The notes below the pieces were generated by a model that worked only from the letters and a program-made list of their open reading frames with translations, did not search any database and was not told where the DNA came from. From positions 62,001 through 126,000 of the forward strand of contig JAHBBC010000024.1 in the NCBI GenBank assembly GCA_019915015.1: a stretch of DNA of 64,000 nucleotides. The letters are read 5' to 3'. The position numbers and the translations under genes were made by a program. The DNA is from Auriscalpium vulgare (lineage: Eukaryota; Basidiomycota; Agaricomycetes; Russulales; Auriscalpiaceae). This document shows, piece by piece, positions 32,601-43,784 of this stretch. Positions within the stretch are counted from its first letter, which is position 1, and the number at the start of each line of letters is the position of its first letter.

Positions 32601-32783
32601 AATGTTGGCCCTATCTTGGCTAAAGAGTTCTACAAAAGAATGATTCATCCTGAGAACCCAAACAAACCAGTTGACTTCAAAGATGCTGCCAAAGTTCTCA
32701 AGGCTGTGACAAAAGAGATGAGGAGAAATGAGGAACTCAAAGCCTTGCATTTCTGGGTCCCCCTTGTTCACATTGGTACATGA
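29625..32783 (+). CDS. TPR-CHAT protein (caspase-like protease with TPR array)
   Basis: Likely cytoplasmic cysteine protease of clan CD, or a pseudo-enzyme derived from one. It is 1,052 aa in one exon. Residues about 40-490 form ten near-identical 45-residue helical repeats (LGRMPDLEEAIVLHREALNL...SLNNLANAV) of tetratricopeptide type. Residues about 490-690 continue in more diverged helical sequence, and about 690-1,050 form the CHAT domain. The predicted dyad is present: His912 in HIASHGH and Cys954 in LSACHTA, followed by GFRGVVGTLWAMDD and the typical end FWVPLVHIGT. In bacteria TPR-CHAT proteases cleave gasdermins or act in CRISPR type III-E; in fungi related proteases are implicated in regulated cell death. 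The coding sequence is visibly more A/T-rich than its neighbours and lacks introns. No partner gene was recognised nearby. Confidence 0.93.
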   Translation: MADRITQLRSKLDLMPSGHPDRPSGLYNLATTLQTQFMQLGRMSDLEEAIVLHREALNLRPPGHPDRWMSLNNLANAVHTQFEQLGRMPDLEEAIVLHREALNLRPPGHPDRWMSLNNVANAVQTQFEQLGRMPDLEEAIVLHREALNLIPPGHPDRSTSLNNLAGAVQTQFQQLGRMPDLEEVIVLHREALELRPPGHPDRSTSLNNLASAVRTQFQQLGRMPDLEEVIVLHREALELRPPGHPDRSTSLNNLASAVRTQFQQLGRMPDLEEAIVLHREALNLIPPGHPNRSLSLNNLAGAVQTQFQQLGRMPDLEEAIVLHREALNLIPPGHPDRSSSLNNLASTVRTQFEQLGRMPDLEEAIVLYREALNLSPPGHYNRSLSLNNLAVAVHTQFKQLGRVSDLEEAIVLHREALNLRPPSDPDRLTSLNNLANALLTQFEQLGRVSDVEEAIVLYTEAYAEFGDRHPSVINSLQGLGHCLIQRDSQYSPNISDHAWENFERSSNHINANSTSRLKCTVTWTRLAHKYKHKSARHAYQKALLLLEQCLTIFPTPELQHNFFQTVQGISELASNAVSWAIESGDLQEAVQVWEQGRGILWSKMRAYRYPIDQLKNAKLSLAEQFESVTQQLDQLTTTHNAGSQHLSSYVEKQLTRKRQLNERWNELVREIQGVPGFETFLTIPSFSNIRRAASEGPVILVNVSYHRSDALILYKVESDPINVPLPDTTIGTVFEIVGWLAKGLKLGQLSDHPAESSSLVHDDSCMDDTIYKVLSHLWKYIVCHIFQKLNELGLAKNSRIWWCLSGKLCALPIHAAQPFIGPQQMLSQKYIHSYTSTLSSLIQARKGIVEKERGATPKILAMATSSLPKVYEEIEDMQNLGCDIQKLIGSEVTHSTMTDGLAKSPWIHIASHGHLDTKQPFKSSFELHNNARFTILDLLKANLPNAELAVLSACHTAAVDQDNNPNEGISLAAGMQFCGFRGVVGTLWAMDDNVGPILAKEFYKRMIHPENPNKPVDFKDAAKVLKAVTKEMRRNEELKALHFWVPLVHIGT
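29746..31095 (+). repeat. Ten tandem 135-bp repeats inside the TPR-CHAT gene
   Basis: Units start at 29,746, 29,881, 30,016, 30,151, 30,286, 30,421, 30,556, 30,691, 30,826 and 30,961 with constant 135-bp spacing. The core of the unit is GATCTGGAGGAGGCTATTGT. The central units are almost identical in DNA, including silent positions, while the first and last are more diverged. That pattern points to recent expansion or gene conversion. Confidence 0.95.
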
Positions 32784-33179
32784 AGTAAGTCATTGATCAA
32801 GATTTTTCTCACAGAACACTCAACTCATGTTTGTCAGATATAACCTGAAGCAGGGCTCAGTTGGGGATATGTACGTAGTTACTGGTGCTTTGTGTTTTCT
32901 CTCGTTGATGGGTACCAGCCGGTAGTAGGGCGGTAATGTCTTGTATACCTATCCCTAGAGCACAGTGCACGGTACCGTTGTGTGAGGGGCAAGTCGTCAG
33001 TGGTCCCGAAGTCTCCGGGAGCGTCTACGAAGTGGGAATGGGGTGGTCGTAGCGTGATAGCAGTGAGTTTGGGAGTGATCCAAACTAGGAAGGACGAGGA
33101 AGTGTGAGGATGTTACGATCTGCGGGGCGTCAAGTGGTCGTGCAACGTAGGCAAAGTTGAAGTTGAATGCCGTGGATCC

Positions 33180-33245
33180 GAAGTGCCGAAGTGATGGAGC
33201 TGAAGTGCCGAAGTGATGGAGCCGAAGTGCCGAAGTGATGGAGCC
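33180..33245 (+). repeat. Three tandem 22-bp repeats
   Basis: The unit GAAGTGCCGAAGTGATGGAGCC is repeated at 33,180-33,201, 33,202-33,223 and 33,224-33,245, with one substitution in the first unit. The neighbouring sequence up to about 33,420 is built of related GAAGTCGAAGT words. Confidence 0.9.
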
Positions 33246-33749
33246 GAGGATGGAGTCGAAGTCGAAGTTGAATGACAAAGGAGGGTACGAAAGGCGAATA
33301 CGATACGTGTGTCAAAGGCGAAGTCGAAGTTGGAGTCGAGATCCGAAGTCGAAGTCAAATACTATACGTGCGGCGTGCGGCGAAGGCGAAGTCGAAGTCG
33401 AAGTTGAAAGGTGCAAAGTCAGAAACGCTTTGACAATGCGAGAGGTCAAGGAGGGTCTCTAGCGAGAGTCTCACTATGAGGGGGAAGAAGGGGACATATG
33501 ATATGCTGCAGAATATCATACTGACAAGTCCTATATATACTACGAGTGAGTCCGAAGTAATATACAACCGTGCAAACAAACAAGAGCATAAGTAGAACGA
33601 AACACAAAGCAAGTGGGTCAAGATCACAAGAAATGAGTAAGTCACAAGCAAACAGTAAGTCGAACGCCATTGCTAGGAAGCCTGAGAAGAGTAGTCATGA
33701 AACCTAAGACAATGAAACATAAGGGACTCCACAGTGGGATTGTGCGCCT

Positions 33750-33773
33750 AACTTCGGAACACGTTCCGAAGTT
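33750..33773. repeat. Inverted repeat AACTTCGGAAC/GTTCCGAAGTT
   Basis: Two perfect 11-bp arms separated by 2 bp. CCGAAGTTCCGAAGT follows about 20 bp further on, so related words are clustered here. Confidence 0.85.
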
Positions 33774-33870
33774 GCTGCGGCTATTGTCCGAAGTTCCGAA
33801 GTGTTGCGTTGCGTAGCGGTTCGACGCAGCGAACCACATCTGGCAGGCGTCCCTGTACCCCGTTTACAAA

Positions 33871-33890
33871 GGTACATACATGTATGTACC
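33871..33890. repeat. Perfect 20-bp palindrome
   Basis: GGTACATACATGTATGTACC is its own reverse complement. It is flanked by two copies of GTTTACAAAGGTAC (one overlapping its left end, one starting at 33,896). Confidence 0.9.
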
Positions 33891-34043
33891 CGCCTGTTTA
33901 CAAAGGTACCCACCTAGAAAAGTGCTCTTTATTAATAGGGACCTGTATATGAAAGTGGTTTGTTACACGCCGCACTGCCTCGCTTGGTAACGGCACGGAC
34001 ATATGACTTTCTTTCTCTTATCCCCTAACACCTTACTTTATCA

Positions 34044-34402
34044 TGTGACGGATGGATGACTGATCCATGACTGATATGCCTGCAGGCCTCCTGCATGCAT
34101 CCCAACAGCTGTTGGACTTGTATCCCGCACGTACTGATTGGCTGATACGGAAGACTCCCTCTACTATATAAACCTCATGTACATACAACAACTCTTCAGC
34201 CTATTCATTTGTATCTGATCCCCTCTGATACTCTGAAGTGTGTGCTAGAACGGTGCAGGGCTACCTCCTCTCAACTTGTACCCTCGCCCTCAGACAGGTC
34301 GATCTAGACTTGTATCGATACCACTACAACTCCTTGCAGCGTTGTTAGTGCGTGACCCCGATACCCTCTCCCCGCATCTCGTGTGCGGGCTAGAGTGTAA
34401 CA
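34044..34402 (+). mobile_element. Candidate 5' LTR of a second LTR element
   Basis: Starts TGTGACGG (the same opening as the LTR at 35,016) and ends GTGTAACA. It contains a TATATAAA box at about 34,165 followed by a CT-rich leader, and is directly followed by a gag-like frame. There is no second LTR to compare with, so the borders are provisional. Confidence 0.5.
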
Positions 34403-34407
34403 TCTGA

Positions 34408-35015
34408 ATAGGCTCTCCCAAAGTCTACATCGACGAAGTGGCGATCTTCAAGAAGATCGAAGGAGAAGAGCAATTCTCCTCAGAGTGGTACCCATACCCA
34501 GAAAAGGTCAAGTACAACGAACACCTAGGACACTACGTCGAAGGAGAAGAAAACCAAACACTCAAAGTTGTACCAACTCGACTTGGTTGGTTCTACGACC
34601 TAGGAGAAGGGTGGCAACAATTCGAGAGCCTCGACGCTCCAGAACCACCAAAGATTATCAGGATAGTGAGCCAGGACAGGCCATTTCCCTACGATTATCC
34701 AGGACATCCAGAACTTCCTGGACACAATTCATCACAAGTCGCGCAGACCCTCGGTACCCAAGCAGGGACGTCGAAAGGGGAAGCAGTCGCAACAGGACTA
34801 TCCTACCAGAATATTGAAGTTGATCCTTTGGAACCACCCCAGTATCCACCACCTGAACCAAGCTTTGATCAAGCATACCGCGATCAGGACGATCCATTTG
34901 ACTCATCACCTTCAGTGAAGTCAGACAGACCCATTGAACCACCCTCGACATATCCCTCTCCGCCTCAACAATCATCCCCACTCCGTCCACCGACACCACC
35001 GCTTCCACCATCGAG
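34408..35015 (+). pseudogene. Gag-like N-terminal fragment, cut by the next element
   Basis: The open frame encodes KVYIDEVAIFKKIEGEEQF, LGHYVEGEENQTL and RLGWFYDLGEGWQQFESLD, then a Pro-rich tail; it reads into the LTR at 35,016. There is no ATG: a TGA lies at 34,405-34,407 and the acceptor-like TGAATAG just upstream suggests that the start codon was on an earlier exon. I recognise it only as an LTR-element type leader protein, by position. The remainder of the element is not found on the other side of the 12.5-kb insertion. Confidence 0.55.
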
Positions 35016-35629
35016 TGTGACGGGAGAAAGAGGCCCAGAGGTAACGCGGGCAGAAGGTCATTAGTCTCGACGCAGGACGCTATTAGATTACGGTACGATA
35101 GATTAGATCAAGTCGGAGTTTGAAGATGACTGTAAGTATATAAGTCGTGTACTGACAGCATCGTGCATCATCAATACAACGTGTTTCTTTTTCTTTTTCC
35201 TTTCATCGTCTCGTCGTCTCATATTTTCTCTCTTCAAGTCTCCTGCAAGTAAAGTAGTTGCTAGACGACTACGAGAACCGACGACGCGACGACGCGACAA
35301 GTCACAAGCGCGTGAAGCTTCTTGAGCGCCATCAGTGCGCCCACAGAACCACACACGCGCGACGCACTTGGGCCGTCGGCGCCTCGCCCATCTCTCTCTT
35401 GAGCCAGTCACCAGGAGGAAGCCTCCTAACGACTGAGCTCCCGCTCGGGCCTTGCGCCTACGGGCGTGATCACCTCTCCTCGCCCTCCACTCCTTCCGTG
35501 CTACGGAGGAGGTCTGTCAACACGGGGAAGCCCCGTACCGACAGGACGACACACCTTTGGTTCCTTCCTGGGCTCGTCTCTCGCCCGTCCTACTCCGAAT
35601 CTCGAGACTCACCTGCTAGAGGCGTCTCA
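35016..35629 (+). repeat. 5' LTR of the large Gypsy element
   Basis: 614 bp with a TATATAA box at about 35,137 and a pyrimidine-rich stretch after it. Same length as 46,936-47,549, differing at scattered positions, several of them C/T. Confidence 0.96.
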
Positions 35630-35705
35630 AAGGTGGACATATCCGGAATCCGTAGGACACGAAGACCGGTCCTGAGGAACTTTCTTTGCGGTTGGGTGCA
35701 GCAGT

Positions 35706-38700
35706 ATGCCGCCGCCCAGCCCGAGTCATTTGCAGACTCCCTCCAGAGCTGCTACATTGGATTATTATTTCACTCCCAGGCGTGCTGGAGAAGTGAGAGC
35801 ACAGTCACGTCACTTGCCAGCAGCCCCTCAGTCGGAGGAAGATATTACTCTGGATGATATATCTCGTGCGGAAATTGCGGACAGCATTTACGCCAAATTT
35901 CGCACTTCTCCCGACGAGTACGAACCATCTCTAGAAGCGCAAGTAGAAGCCTTGATCAGTGTTCCGCTGTCACAACGATACATTCTACGAGATGGACCTC
36001 TATTACCCGTAGGATCGGAGCAATATTCGTTGAAGTCTCACGCGCTGTGGCCTGCTATTGGAGTAGCCGCAGAACTTCAAGATTTAATTTCGCAACTCTA
36101 TGCACTCCTGGATCCTTCAAGGTCGAGCTTTATCATTGACAATAATAACCATCTAATCGTTGCGCTGCGAGGATCCCGCACATTGAACGAGCTCGACTTA
36201 GCTTGGGACATTCTTGTACACCGACTCTCCTTAGCGGTCAAACACTTGGAAAAAGCTCGAGAGGAAATAGTAGGTTCGGTCAGGATCGCTTCGCCGACCA
36301 CGACAACGCAATCCGAGACAGTGCGACTCCATGGATTAAGTACTCTTGACGTTCTTAAAGAGTATTTACAACGGCCTGCTCTGAGAGAGCGCATGGACAA
36401 GTTCATCATAGATTTACTACGAACGAATGTGCAAGCTTTACCCCATGAAGTCTGGCCTCTCCCGGACAATTTCCTTGATGAATTCATAGCGGCGGAATCA
36501 CAGTCGCCTCCGAGAAATCTAGCGCCCTCTCCTCGACAGGATACTCTTATAACCCCACCTCGTATACGAGACGAGCCCGAGGAAGCCTCGGGACAGGGAA
36601 ATAAGGGTAAAGGAAGAGCGGACGAGACTATCATTGGGGAACAGCATACTCGGTACGAAAGCTTCGCAACTGGGGCTTCGAGTCGGCCACGTTCTTCTTT
36701 ACCCGCGCAATTATCTCTACAAAATGTGGAGCATCCGCCTTTTCGTAAAGCAGGAGATTTCTTCGAGCGATTCAATAAGCCATCGGCAACGTATGTGTCA
36801 CAAGTGTTACCATATACGCCAGTACGTACGGCCACTCAGGTTTCTATGGCTAGAGGCGACATCACCCAAGGATTGGGACTTTCCGGGGGTATACCGGGAG
36901 CGGACCCGCTTCCTTCAGAACTTGAAGATGTCGCTGAGCAGACCCAAGTTCAACGGACACCCGAGGCAGATACTTCCTCCAAAGAAGTAGCCACGTACCT
37001 CGCTCCATCGATGTATAATGCGGACGCGGGAAACATCTCGAGTATGCCACACAAGCGCAACCTTTACGCCCAACCTGCGCTCCAGCCAGCGTTCTCTCTA
37101 GAGGCCATGGGCGTAAAAGCGCAGCCTATCTCTCAAGGTCTGCCGGACCGCCAAACGCCCCCGCACATCCGAAGCGTGAACCTGAATAATTTCACGGCCC
37201 AATCTACACGCGTGGAACGCACGGTTAACTTCGAAGAACGTGTACCTTGGGACAAGCGTATGGCTAGAGACAATGGCGATGAATTCCCGACTGGGCCATC
37301 CAGTTCGCTACCTCTCATCAAAGGAGAATGGCCTCGAAATTCGCCGATGAAACCCGACCAACAGAATCTTACTCCGCCATGGGGCAGTAATTTTCCGCTC
37401 GCGTCTCGCCGGAACACCACGGCAACCGGGTTTCCCTCTAAACCTGACCCGCTTCCTGAAGATCCCCCAGCTAGGTACCCGAACCACGAAGACTCGGCGG
37501 AACCAGCTGGCGGAGAAGTTTCCGGAGGAGGACCTCCTGGATGGCCTCCTTCACTAGGAGGAGGAGGAGGATCGGGAGGTGGACCCCCTGGCGGACCATC
37601 AGGATTTCCGGGCGGAGGGCCGCCCGGCGGATATCCTGGAATGCCTGGAGGTGGCGGAGGACCACCCAGACCACCTGGAGGAGGGTTACCTGGAAATTTT
37701 CCAGGATATCCCGGAGGAATGCCTCCGGGAGGACCCTACGGACCGCCTGGAGGTGGAGGACCACCCGGAGGGCCACCCGGTGGAGGCGGAGGGCCGCCTT
37801 CAGGGTGGGGTTACCCTTGGCAGTGGTACGGCTATCCCAACGTTCCTCAAGGCAACCTGAACCTCGGACCGAGGTTAAAGGAAGAACTGAGGCCTGATCA
37901 CTTGCCCAGCTGGGATGGAAACAAACATACCGCTATCGCCTACTTCGCCGACGTCCAGGAATTAGCCGTGATGAATGAGTCGCTTCCCGCGGCTATGGGA
38001 CGCTGGCTATGGACGCAGTTAAAAGACAACTCGCAGGTGAAGCGGTGGTGGATCCAGGCGTCACGGCGCATGAAAATCTACATGATGTCCAATCACTTGA
38101 ATTGGCTGAACGGACTCAAATCCGTATTTCTAGGACGTCAATGGCAGCTGGAACGGAACATGGAATTCATGGAGATGTTCTTCCGCCAGAAGGGACATGA
38201 GTGCGAAATGCCCGAGGATTACCTTCAGAGGCGCATCATGTACGCTCGCGCTCTACTGAACACGGATAACGGAGGACCCGAAGAAGCTCAGATCGTCCTT
38301 CGCAACGTACCATCTAGTTGGATGACGACATTGAATGTGCCGTTACCATTAAGCACGGACGATCTTACTCGAAGGGCTCAGGATAACGCCTTGGCTCTGA
38401 TTGCAGCTTCACGCAATTCCAGCGATTTAGTATTGAAAGAAGAGATACCACAGTTAGTCCGACAAGCGATGCTTGAAGAGAATGCCAGGCACTTCCGTCC
38501 TAGAGCATTCCGCGGGCGTAATGATAGAGGACAAGCGTCTGTCCATCTAGCATCCGGGAATGGGGATGAAGTTGAAGAAACCGATTTCCCGATCGTTAAC
38601 GAAGATGACGAAGAGATTCTAAGTGCCCCGGATCAGGTTGACCCTGCTGTATCAGCGCAGGTATTTGCTACGCTAGTTAAACGGCAGAGGGCCCCTCCGA

Positions 38701-41700
38701 AAGGAGGTTATCCTTTTCCTAAAGCTGATGGCACGAAGTCCCTCGTCAAACCACCTCCTTCACCGTGAAAACTTTGTGGGAGTAAACATCATTGGGACCG
38801 AGAATGTCCTCACTGGCCGACTTACGTCAAGAAGAAGGAGGTGAATCTTTTGAGCGCGGGGTTAGAGTCTGATAGATCTCCGGAGGATGAACTCATGTAT
38901 AATACTTTGTTTGAAGCGTACCTAATGGAAGCTATTTCTTCCGCTTATATCGTGTCTCATGAGAGCGAATGGTCGGAAGCCGATCGTGAAGCGATAGAGA
39001 GTAATTCCATTGAGAACGAGCAGGGAATTCCGTCCGCACGAGAAGTGCTGACAGCACGTACTCGAGGAAGCCTCGAGAAAATCGAGCGGAAACCCTCGCC
39101 TTCAGTAGAGGAAGTGGAAGACGAGTATTACACTCAATTAAGGCTCCACGGTCGATCAAGTCCAAGCGACGGCAGTCTCATGGAACAAATTGAGGTGTTA
39201 CAAGCCGAGACGCCTGAGATGGAGATCATCAAATTAAAGAGGAAGCGCACTTCTATCCCCGGAATGTCAGCAGTAGGCGTGTCAGTGGTGTCCATGAGGG
39301 GACGAATTATGATCCCCTCTGGACCATTGTACGATTTACGATTAGATTCATGCGCAGACATTTCTCTTCTCTCCAAATCAACTTATGATTGACTAGTCAA
39401 TCCGCCAGCCCTGAGACAGGGGTTAAAGCTGAAGCTCGTGCAATTGACCGCCAAGGAGGCTTCCCTGCATGGATACGTGATGTTGCCCATTTTCGTACAC
39501 ACGGTTGATGGAAGAGAACTACAGCTAGAAGTCGAAGCATACGTAGTATCGAACATGTCGGTGCCTATTCTACTCGGAGAGGACTTCCATCAAGCTTACG
39601 AGTTGGCCGTCGAACGAAACTTGGAATCAGGAACTCGAGTGTATTTTGAAGGACGAAAATACGAGGTTCTAGCGGAAAGAGTTCAAGAGTCAAATGGGAA
39701 AGAAGCTCGGATAGCTAAAATGGTATTGGGGGCCCCACTAGCACGATTCATTCTCGCTAAGGCTCATCGTCGGAACAAGGCGAAGCGCAGAGCCTTGAGA
39801 AAGGACGCGGAAGGTCCGCGAAACGTGCGGGTGTCCAGTGACATAAAAATTCCCCCACATTCGGTGAAGCGCGTACCAGTCTCTGCTAGTTTCACGGACG
39901 AGCGCACTTGGATGGTGGAGAAATCTATGGTAGCCTCGTCCAAAGCTCCCGTCTTTGTAGTTCCCAACACTCTTTTGAACCAATCGTCTCCGTACGTTCC
40001 CGTAGCGAATACGTCCGCGCATCCTAAGATGCTGCGGAAAGGAGAAGTCGTAGGACGTCTGGTCGACCCTGCCAAATTCCTAGACGCACCCGGGAGCGCC
40101 GAAAACTACGAAGCCTTAGCAAATCATGCCAGCGTCCTCAAGCAGTTAGTACACGCGAACTTGGACCTGCAATCTGAAGTAGGAGATGCAGAAGTCAGGG
40201 CTACTCCCGAAAAGCCGACGGAAGCCGTCGAGCTAGAACCTCAGGAAGAGGAGATTTGGGGGCCCAAAACTGCTGAAGTGCCTGACCCAACCATATGGCC
40301 ATCCCAGGACATGGAAGAGCTCCTTGACGTAGGGCAGCTTCCCGAGGAGCTGAGAGAACGAGCTTGGGAAATGCTGAGACGCAGACAACGAGCATTCGGA
40401 TTTGATGGAAGATTGGGAAAGCATCAATCGCGGGTACATATTCGTACTGAGGACGGACAAGTGCCTATAGCCGTACCCATGTATGGGAGCTCTCCGGCTA
40501 AACGAATAGTGATGGAAGAGCAACTTAATGTGTGGTTTGAGCAAGGAGTCATCGAGCCATCCGTTAGCCCTTGGAGTGCTCCAGTCGTCATCGTCTACCG
40601 AAATAACAAGCCAAGATTCTGCGTAGACTATCGGAAGCTCAACGCAGTTACTGTTCCCGACGAATTTCCTATCCCACGCCAGTCTGAAATTCTTTCTTCA
40701 CTCTCAGGATCGCAAGTCTTGTCTTCTTTGGACGCTTTAGCCGGATTTACTCAGTTAGAAATGGCCCCGGAGGACGTAGAGAAAACTGCCTTTCGCACTC
40801 ACAAAGGGCTCTTTCAATTTTTGAGGATGCCCTTCGGGCTACGCAACGGCCCTTCCATCTTCCAACGTGTCATGCAAGAGATTTTGTCTCCGTACCTCTG
40901 GTTGTTTTGCCTAGTCTATATAGACGACATAGTGGTTTATTCGAGAAGCTACGAAGAACACATCGAACATCTGGACAAAGTGCTCGGAGCCATCGAGAAA
41001 TCAGGAATCACGTTATCCCCGAAGAAATGTCATCTTTTCTATAGTTCCATCATTCTACTCGGACACAAAGTCTCTCGGCTGGGTTTGTCGACGCACAAAC
41101 AAAAGGTGGAAGCCATCTTGAAGATGCCGAGGCCCGTTAAGGTGGCTGAATTACGCACATTCCTGGGAATGGCCGTGTACTTTTCGGCATTCATACCACA
41201 CTACGCTACACTCGCAACCCCTCTGTTCTCGCTGACTCGTAAGGGTGCTGCGTGGAATTGGCGTGCGGAACACGAAAGAGCCTTCGAAGAGATCAAGAAA
41301 GCTCTATTGCGTGCTCCAGTACTAGCGCATCCGGAGATGGGGAAGCCCTATCGGTTATATACGGATGCTTCCGGAGACGGGCTAGGAGTCACTCTGCAAC
41401 AAGTGCAAATAATGGCCTTGAAAGATCTGAAAGGAACGAGGACCTATGAACGTGTCCGTCGAGCATATGAGTCAGGGAAGCCAGTTCCCAAGCTCACGAC
41501 CACTTTATCGAGTAAGATCATTGACTGTGATCACGAGGGCACCTGGGGAAGCTCCTTCGAGGATACAGCAGTACAAGTCGAAAGGGTAGTAGGATATTGG
41601 AGTCGAACATTCAAACCGGCGGAAAGGAATTATTCTGCGACAGAAAGGGAGGCTCTAGCTGCTAAAGAAGGGCTTGTAAAATTCCAGCCGTTCATTGAAG

Positions 41701-43784
41701 GGGAACGTATCCTACTTGTCACCGACCACGCGGCTCTTCAATGGGCAAAGACGTATGAAAACAATAATCGACGGTTGGGAGCTTGGGGAACTGTCTTCTC
41801 AGCATATGCTCCAGGCCTTGAGATCATTCATCGTCCTGGTAGGGTGCACTCCAACGTAGATCCCATTTCTCGTTTGCTGGAGGCCGTTCCCGTCTATGTA
41901 ACTCCGAAGGATGAAGACTCACCCGCTTTAACGCTCGCCAAGTTGTCCGAATCTCCTTTGAAAGGCAACTCCGTAGGAGAATTGGAGAAGTCCGCACAGT
42001 TGGTTTTAACGGACTGGAATGACAGCTTGTCTGCTACGCCCCATCATTGTTTCCAAGTCACAACCCGCTCCTACAAGACAGCTAGTAAGAACAACGATTC
42101 GGAACGTGCAAAGAAGAACTTCATCTCTGAGGAACCATCGTCGGAAGCCGACGCAAGGACAATCAGGACGCCCGAATCGGCAGAGCATTCCGATCTGTAT
42201 GACAGGCAGCGAGCTTGGGAAGTAGCAAATCCCCCTCCTACTATCCATGTCCACATGGATAAGAGTTATCTGCAAACCTTCCTGCAAGGATATAAAGCGG
42301 ATGCCGCTTTCAAGCAGAGATGGGAAACTACTAGTACCTCTCCAGATTCTTGGGACGCGGGACAACGATACTTCAAGGACGAGAAAGGACTGTTATATTT
42401 TAGAGACGCGGATTTTCAACCCCGGCTTTGTGTTCCCAAATCTCTGCGAGCGAGTTTACTCCTTCAAGCTCATGAATCTCCGTTTGAATCGGCTCATGCA
42501 GGCGCAGAGAAGCTATAGCAGCTTATGAGCGGAAAATTCTTTTGGCCTTCGATGAAGAAAGATGTACAAAAGTTCTGTGACACCTGCGATGTGTGCCAGA
42601 AAATCAAGCACAGGAACTTTACTAAGTTCGGTCGTTTGATTCCGAATCCAATTCCGCGCCGCCCCTACGAATCTGTCTCGCTAGACTTAGTGACCGGCCT
42701 ACCTTGGTCGCTAGAATCCAATGCGGTACTGGTTACCGTCGATCGAATGTCGAAGCACGCGCAGTTTATTCCGACCACGACTGGCCTAACTGCTGAAGGA
42801 TTCGCGAAACTTTTCGTCAATCATGTCATCTGCAGGTTCGGCGTGCCAGACAACATCGTTTCCGATCGCCATCCAAGGTGGACTTCCGACTTCTGGAAAG
42901 GAGTGTCGAAAGCGCTCAAGACTAGAATGTCTCTATCATCCTCGCATCACCCTCAGCATGATGGACAAACTGAAATCGTAAACCAGAAGCTGGAGATCAT
43001 GCTACGCGCATATGTCGCTACGGACAAGACAAGTTGGGCTGAATGGTTGCCGCTGCTTGAGCACGCTTATAATAATCTGCCCCATTCGTCCACCGGGATG
43101 AGCCCTCATTTCGTACTCTATGGGTACCAACCCAAATCCAGCTTGGATTTTGCACAGGCGGAAGGAGCGGAAGCCGCTCCACAGGACGCTTTGTTGAATG
43201 ACCGATCCGACGATTTCGTGCGATTAATGCAGTACCATCGGGAAAGCGCGAGGATGGCTCTCGCGCGAGCTCAGTTGAAACAGAGCGAATCCTACAACAA
43301 GGGTCGACGAGAGTTAGAATTTAAGGTCGGAGACCAAGTCTTGGTGAATCCACATTCTTTGGAATGGGTGGAAAGCAAAGGAGAAGGCAGCAAGTTAGTA
43401 CAACGCGCTGTTGGCCCATTCGAGATTCAGGAGCGTATTAACCCCAAGGTCTATCGTCTTCGACTTCCCGACAATTACCCTGGTTCCAACGTTCTTAATC
43501 TCGAACATCTACGTCTATACAGACCATCAGATCCTGAATTCGGGCATCGCACGGTGCTGCCAGACACCCGTTCAGACAAGCCAGCCTCTGACGAGTATCA
43601 TGTTGATAAGATAGTTGGCCATCGTTACGACAAGCGCAAGAAGCAAATGCTCTACCTCATTCGCTGGGAGGGGTATTCGCCGCTATACGACTCATGGGCC
43701 ACCACCACGGATTTGCGGAACGCACCCCAACGGCTATTCTCTTACAGACGAGACGCGGGCTTGGCCGGTCCCGCTAAACAGTGA
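35706..43784 (+). pseudogene. Gag-pol of the large Gypsy element, three in-frame stops
   Basis: One frame of 2,693 codons carries gag and pol; stops lie at 38,766 (TGA), 39,390 (TGA) and 42,516 (TAG). Gag has a long Gly/Pro collagen-like stretch (37,500-37,810) before a capsid-like region (HTAIAYFADVQELAVM). The first stop sits where the first Cys of the CCHC zinc knuckle should be (KLCGSKHHWDREC follows). The protease loop LRLDSCAD is next, and the second stop falls a few residues later. RT has FCVDYRKLNAVTVPDEFPIP and the active site YIDD (about 40,918). RNase H has LYTDASGDG, ATEREALA and LVTDHAALQW, with an unusual insert of about 60 residues between the first two. The third stop cuts the integrase HHCC region between its His pair and CDTCDVC. 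SLDLVTGLP, VSDRHPRW and DGQTEIVNQ supply the integrase catalytic residues, and YLIRWEGYSPLYDSW is the chromodomain. Confidence 0.94.

Larger units (their letters stand above)
32784..34043. other. Gene-free, repeat-rich region
   Basis: No protein gene is recognised. The region is rich in CGAAGT motifs (33,170-33,420), which form one clear tandem array. It contains two strong inverted repeats near 33,750 and 33,871. It separates the TPR-CHAT gene from the LTR-element cluster. Confidence 0.55.

Noticed and set aside
29160..33000. Gasdermin or CRISPR components beside the TPR-CHAT gene
   Set aside because: No repeat-spacer array, Cas-like sequence or gasdermin-like ORF was found on either side; the linkage known from bacteria is not seen here.
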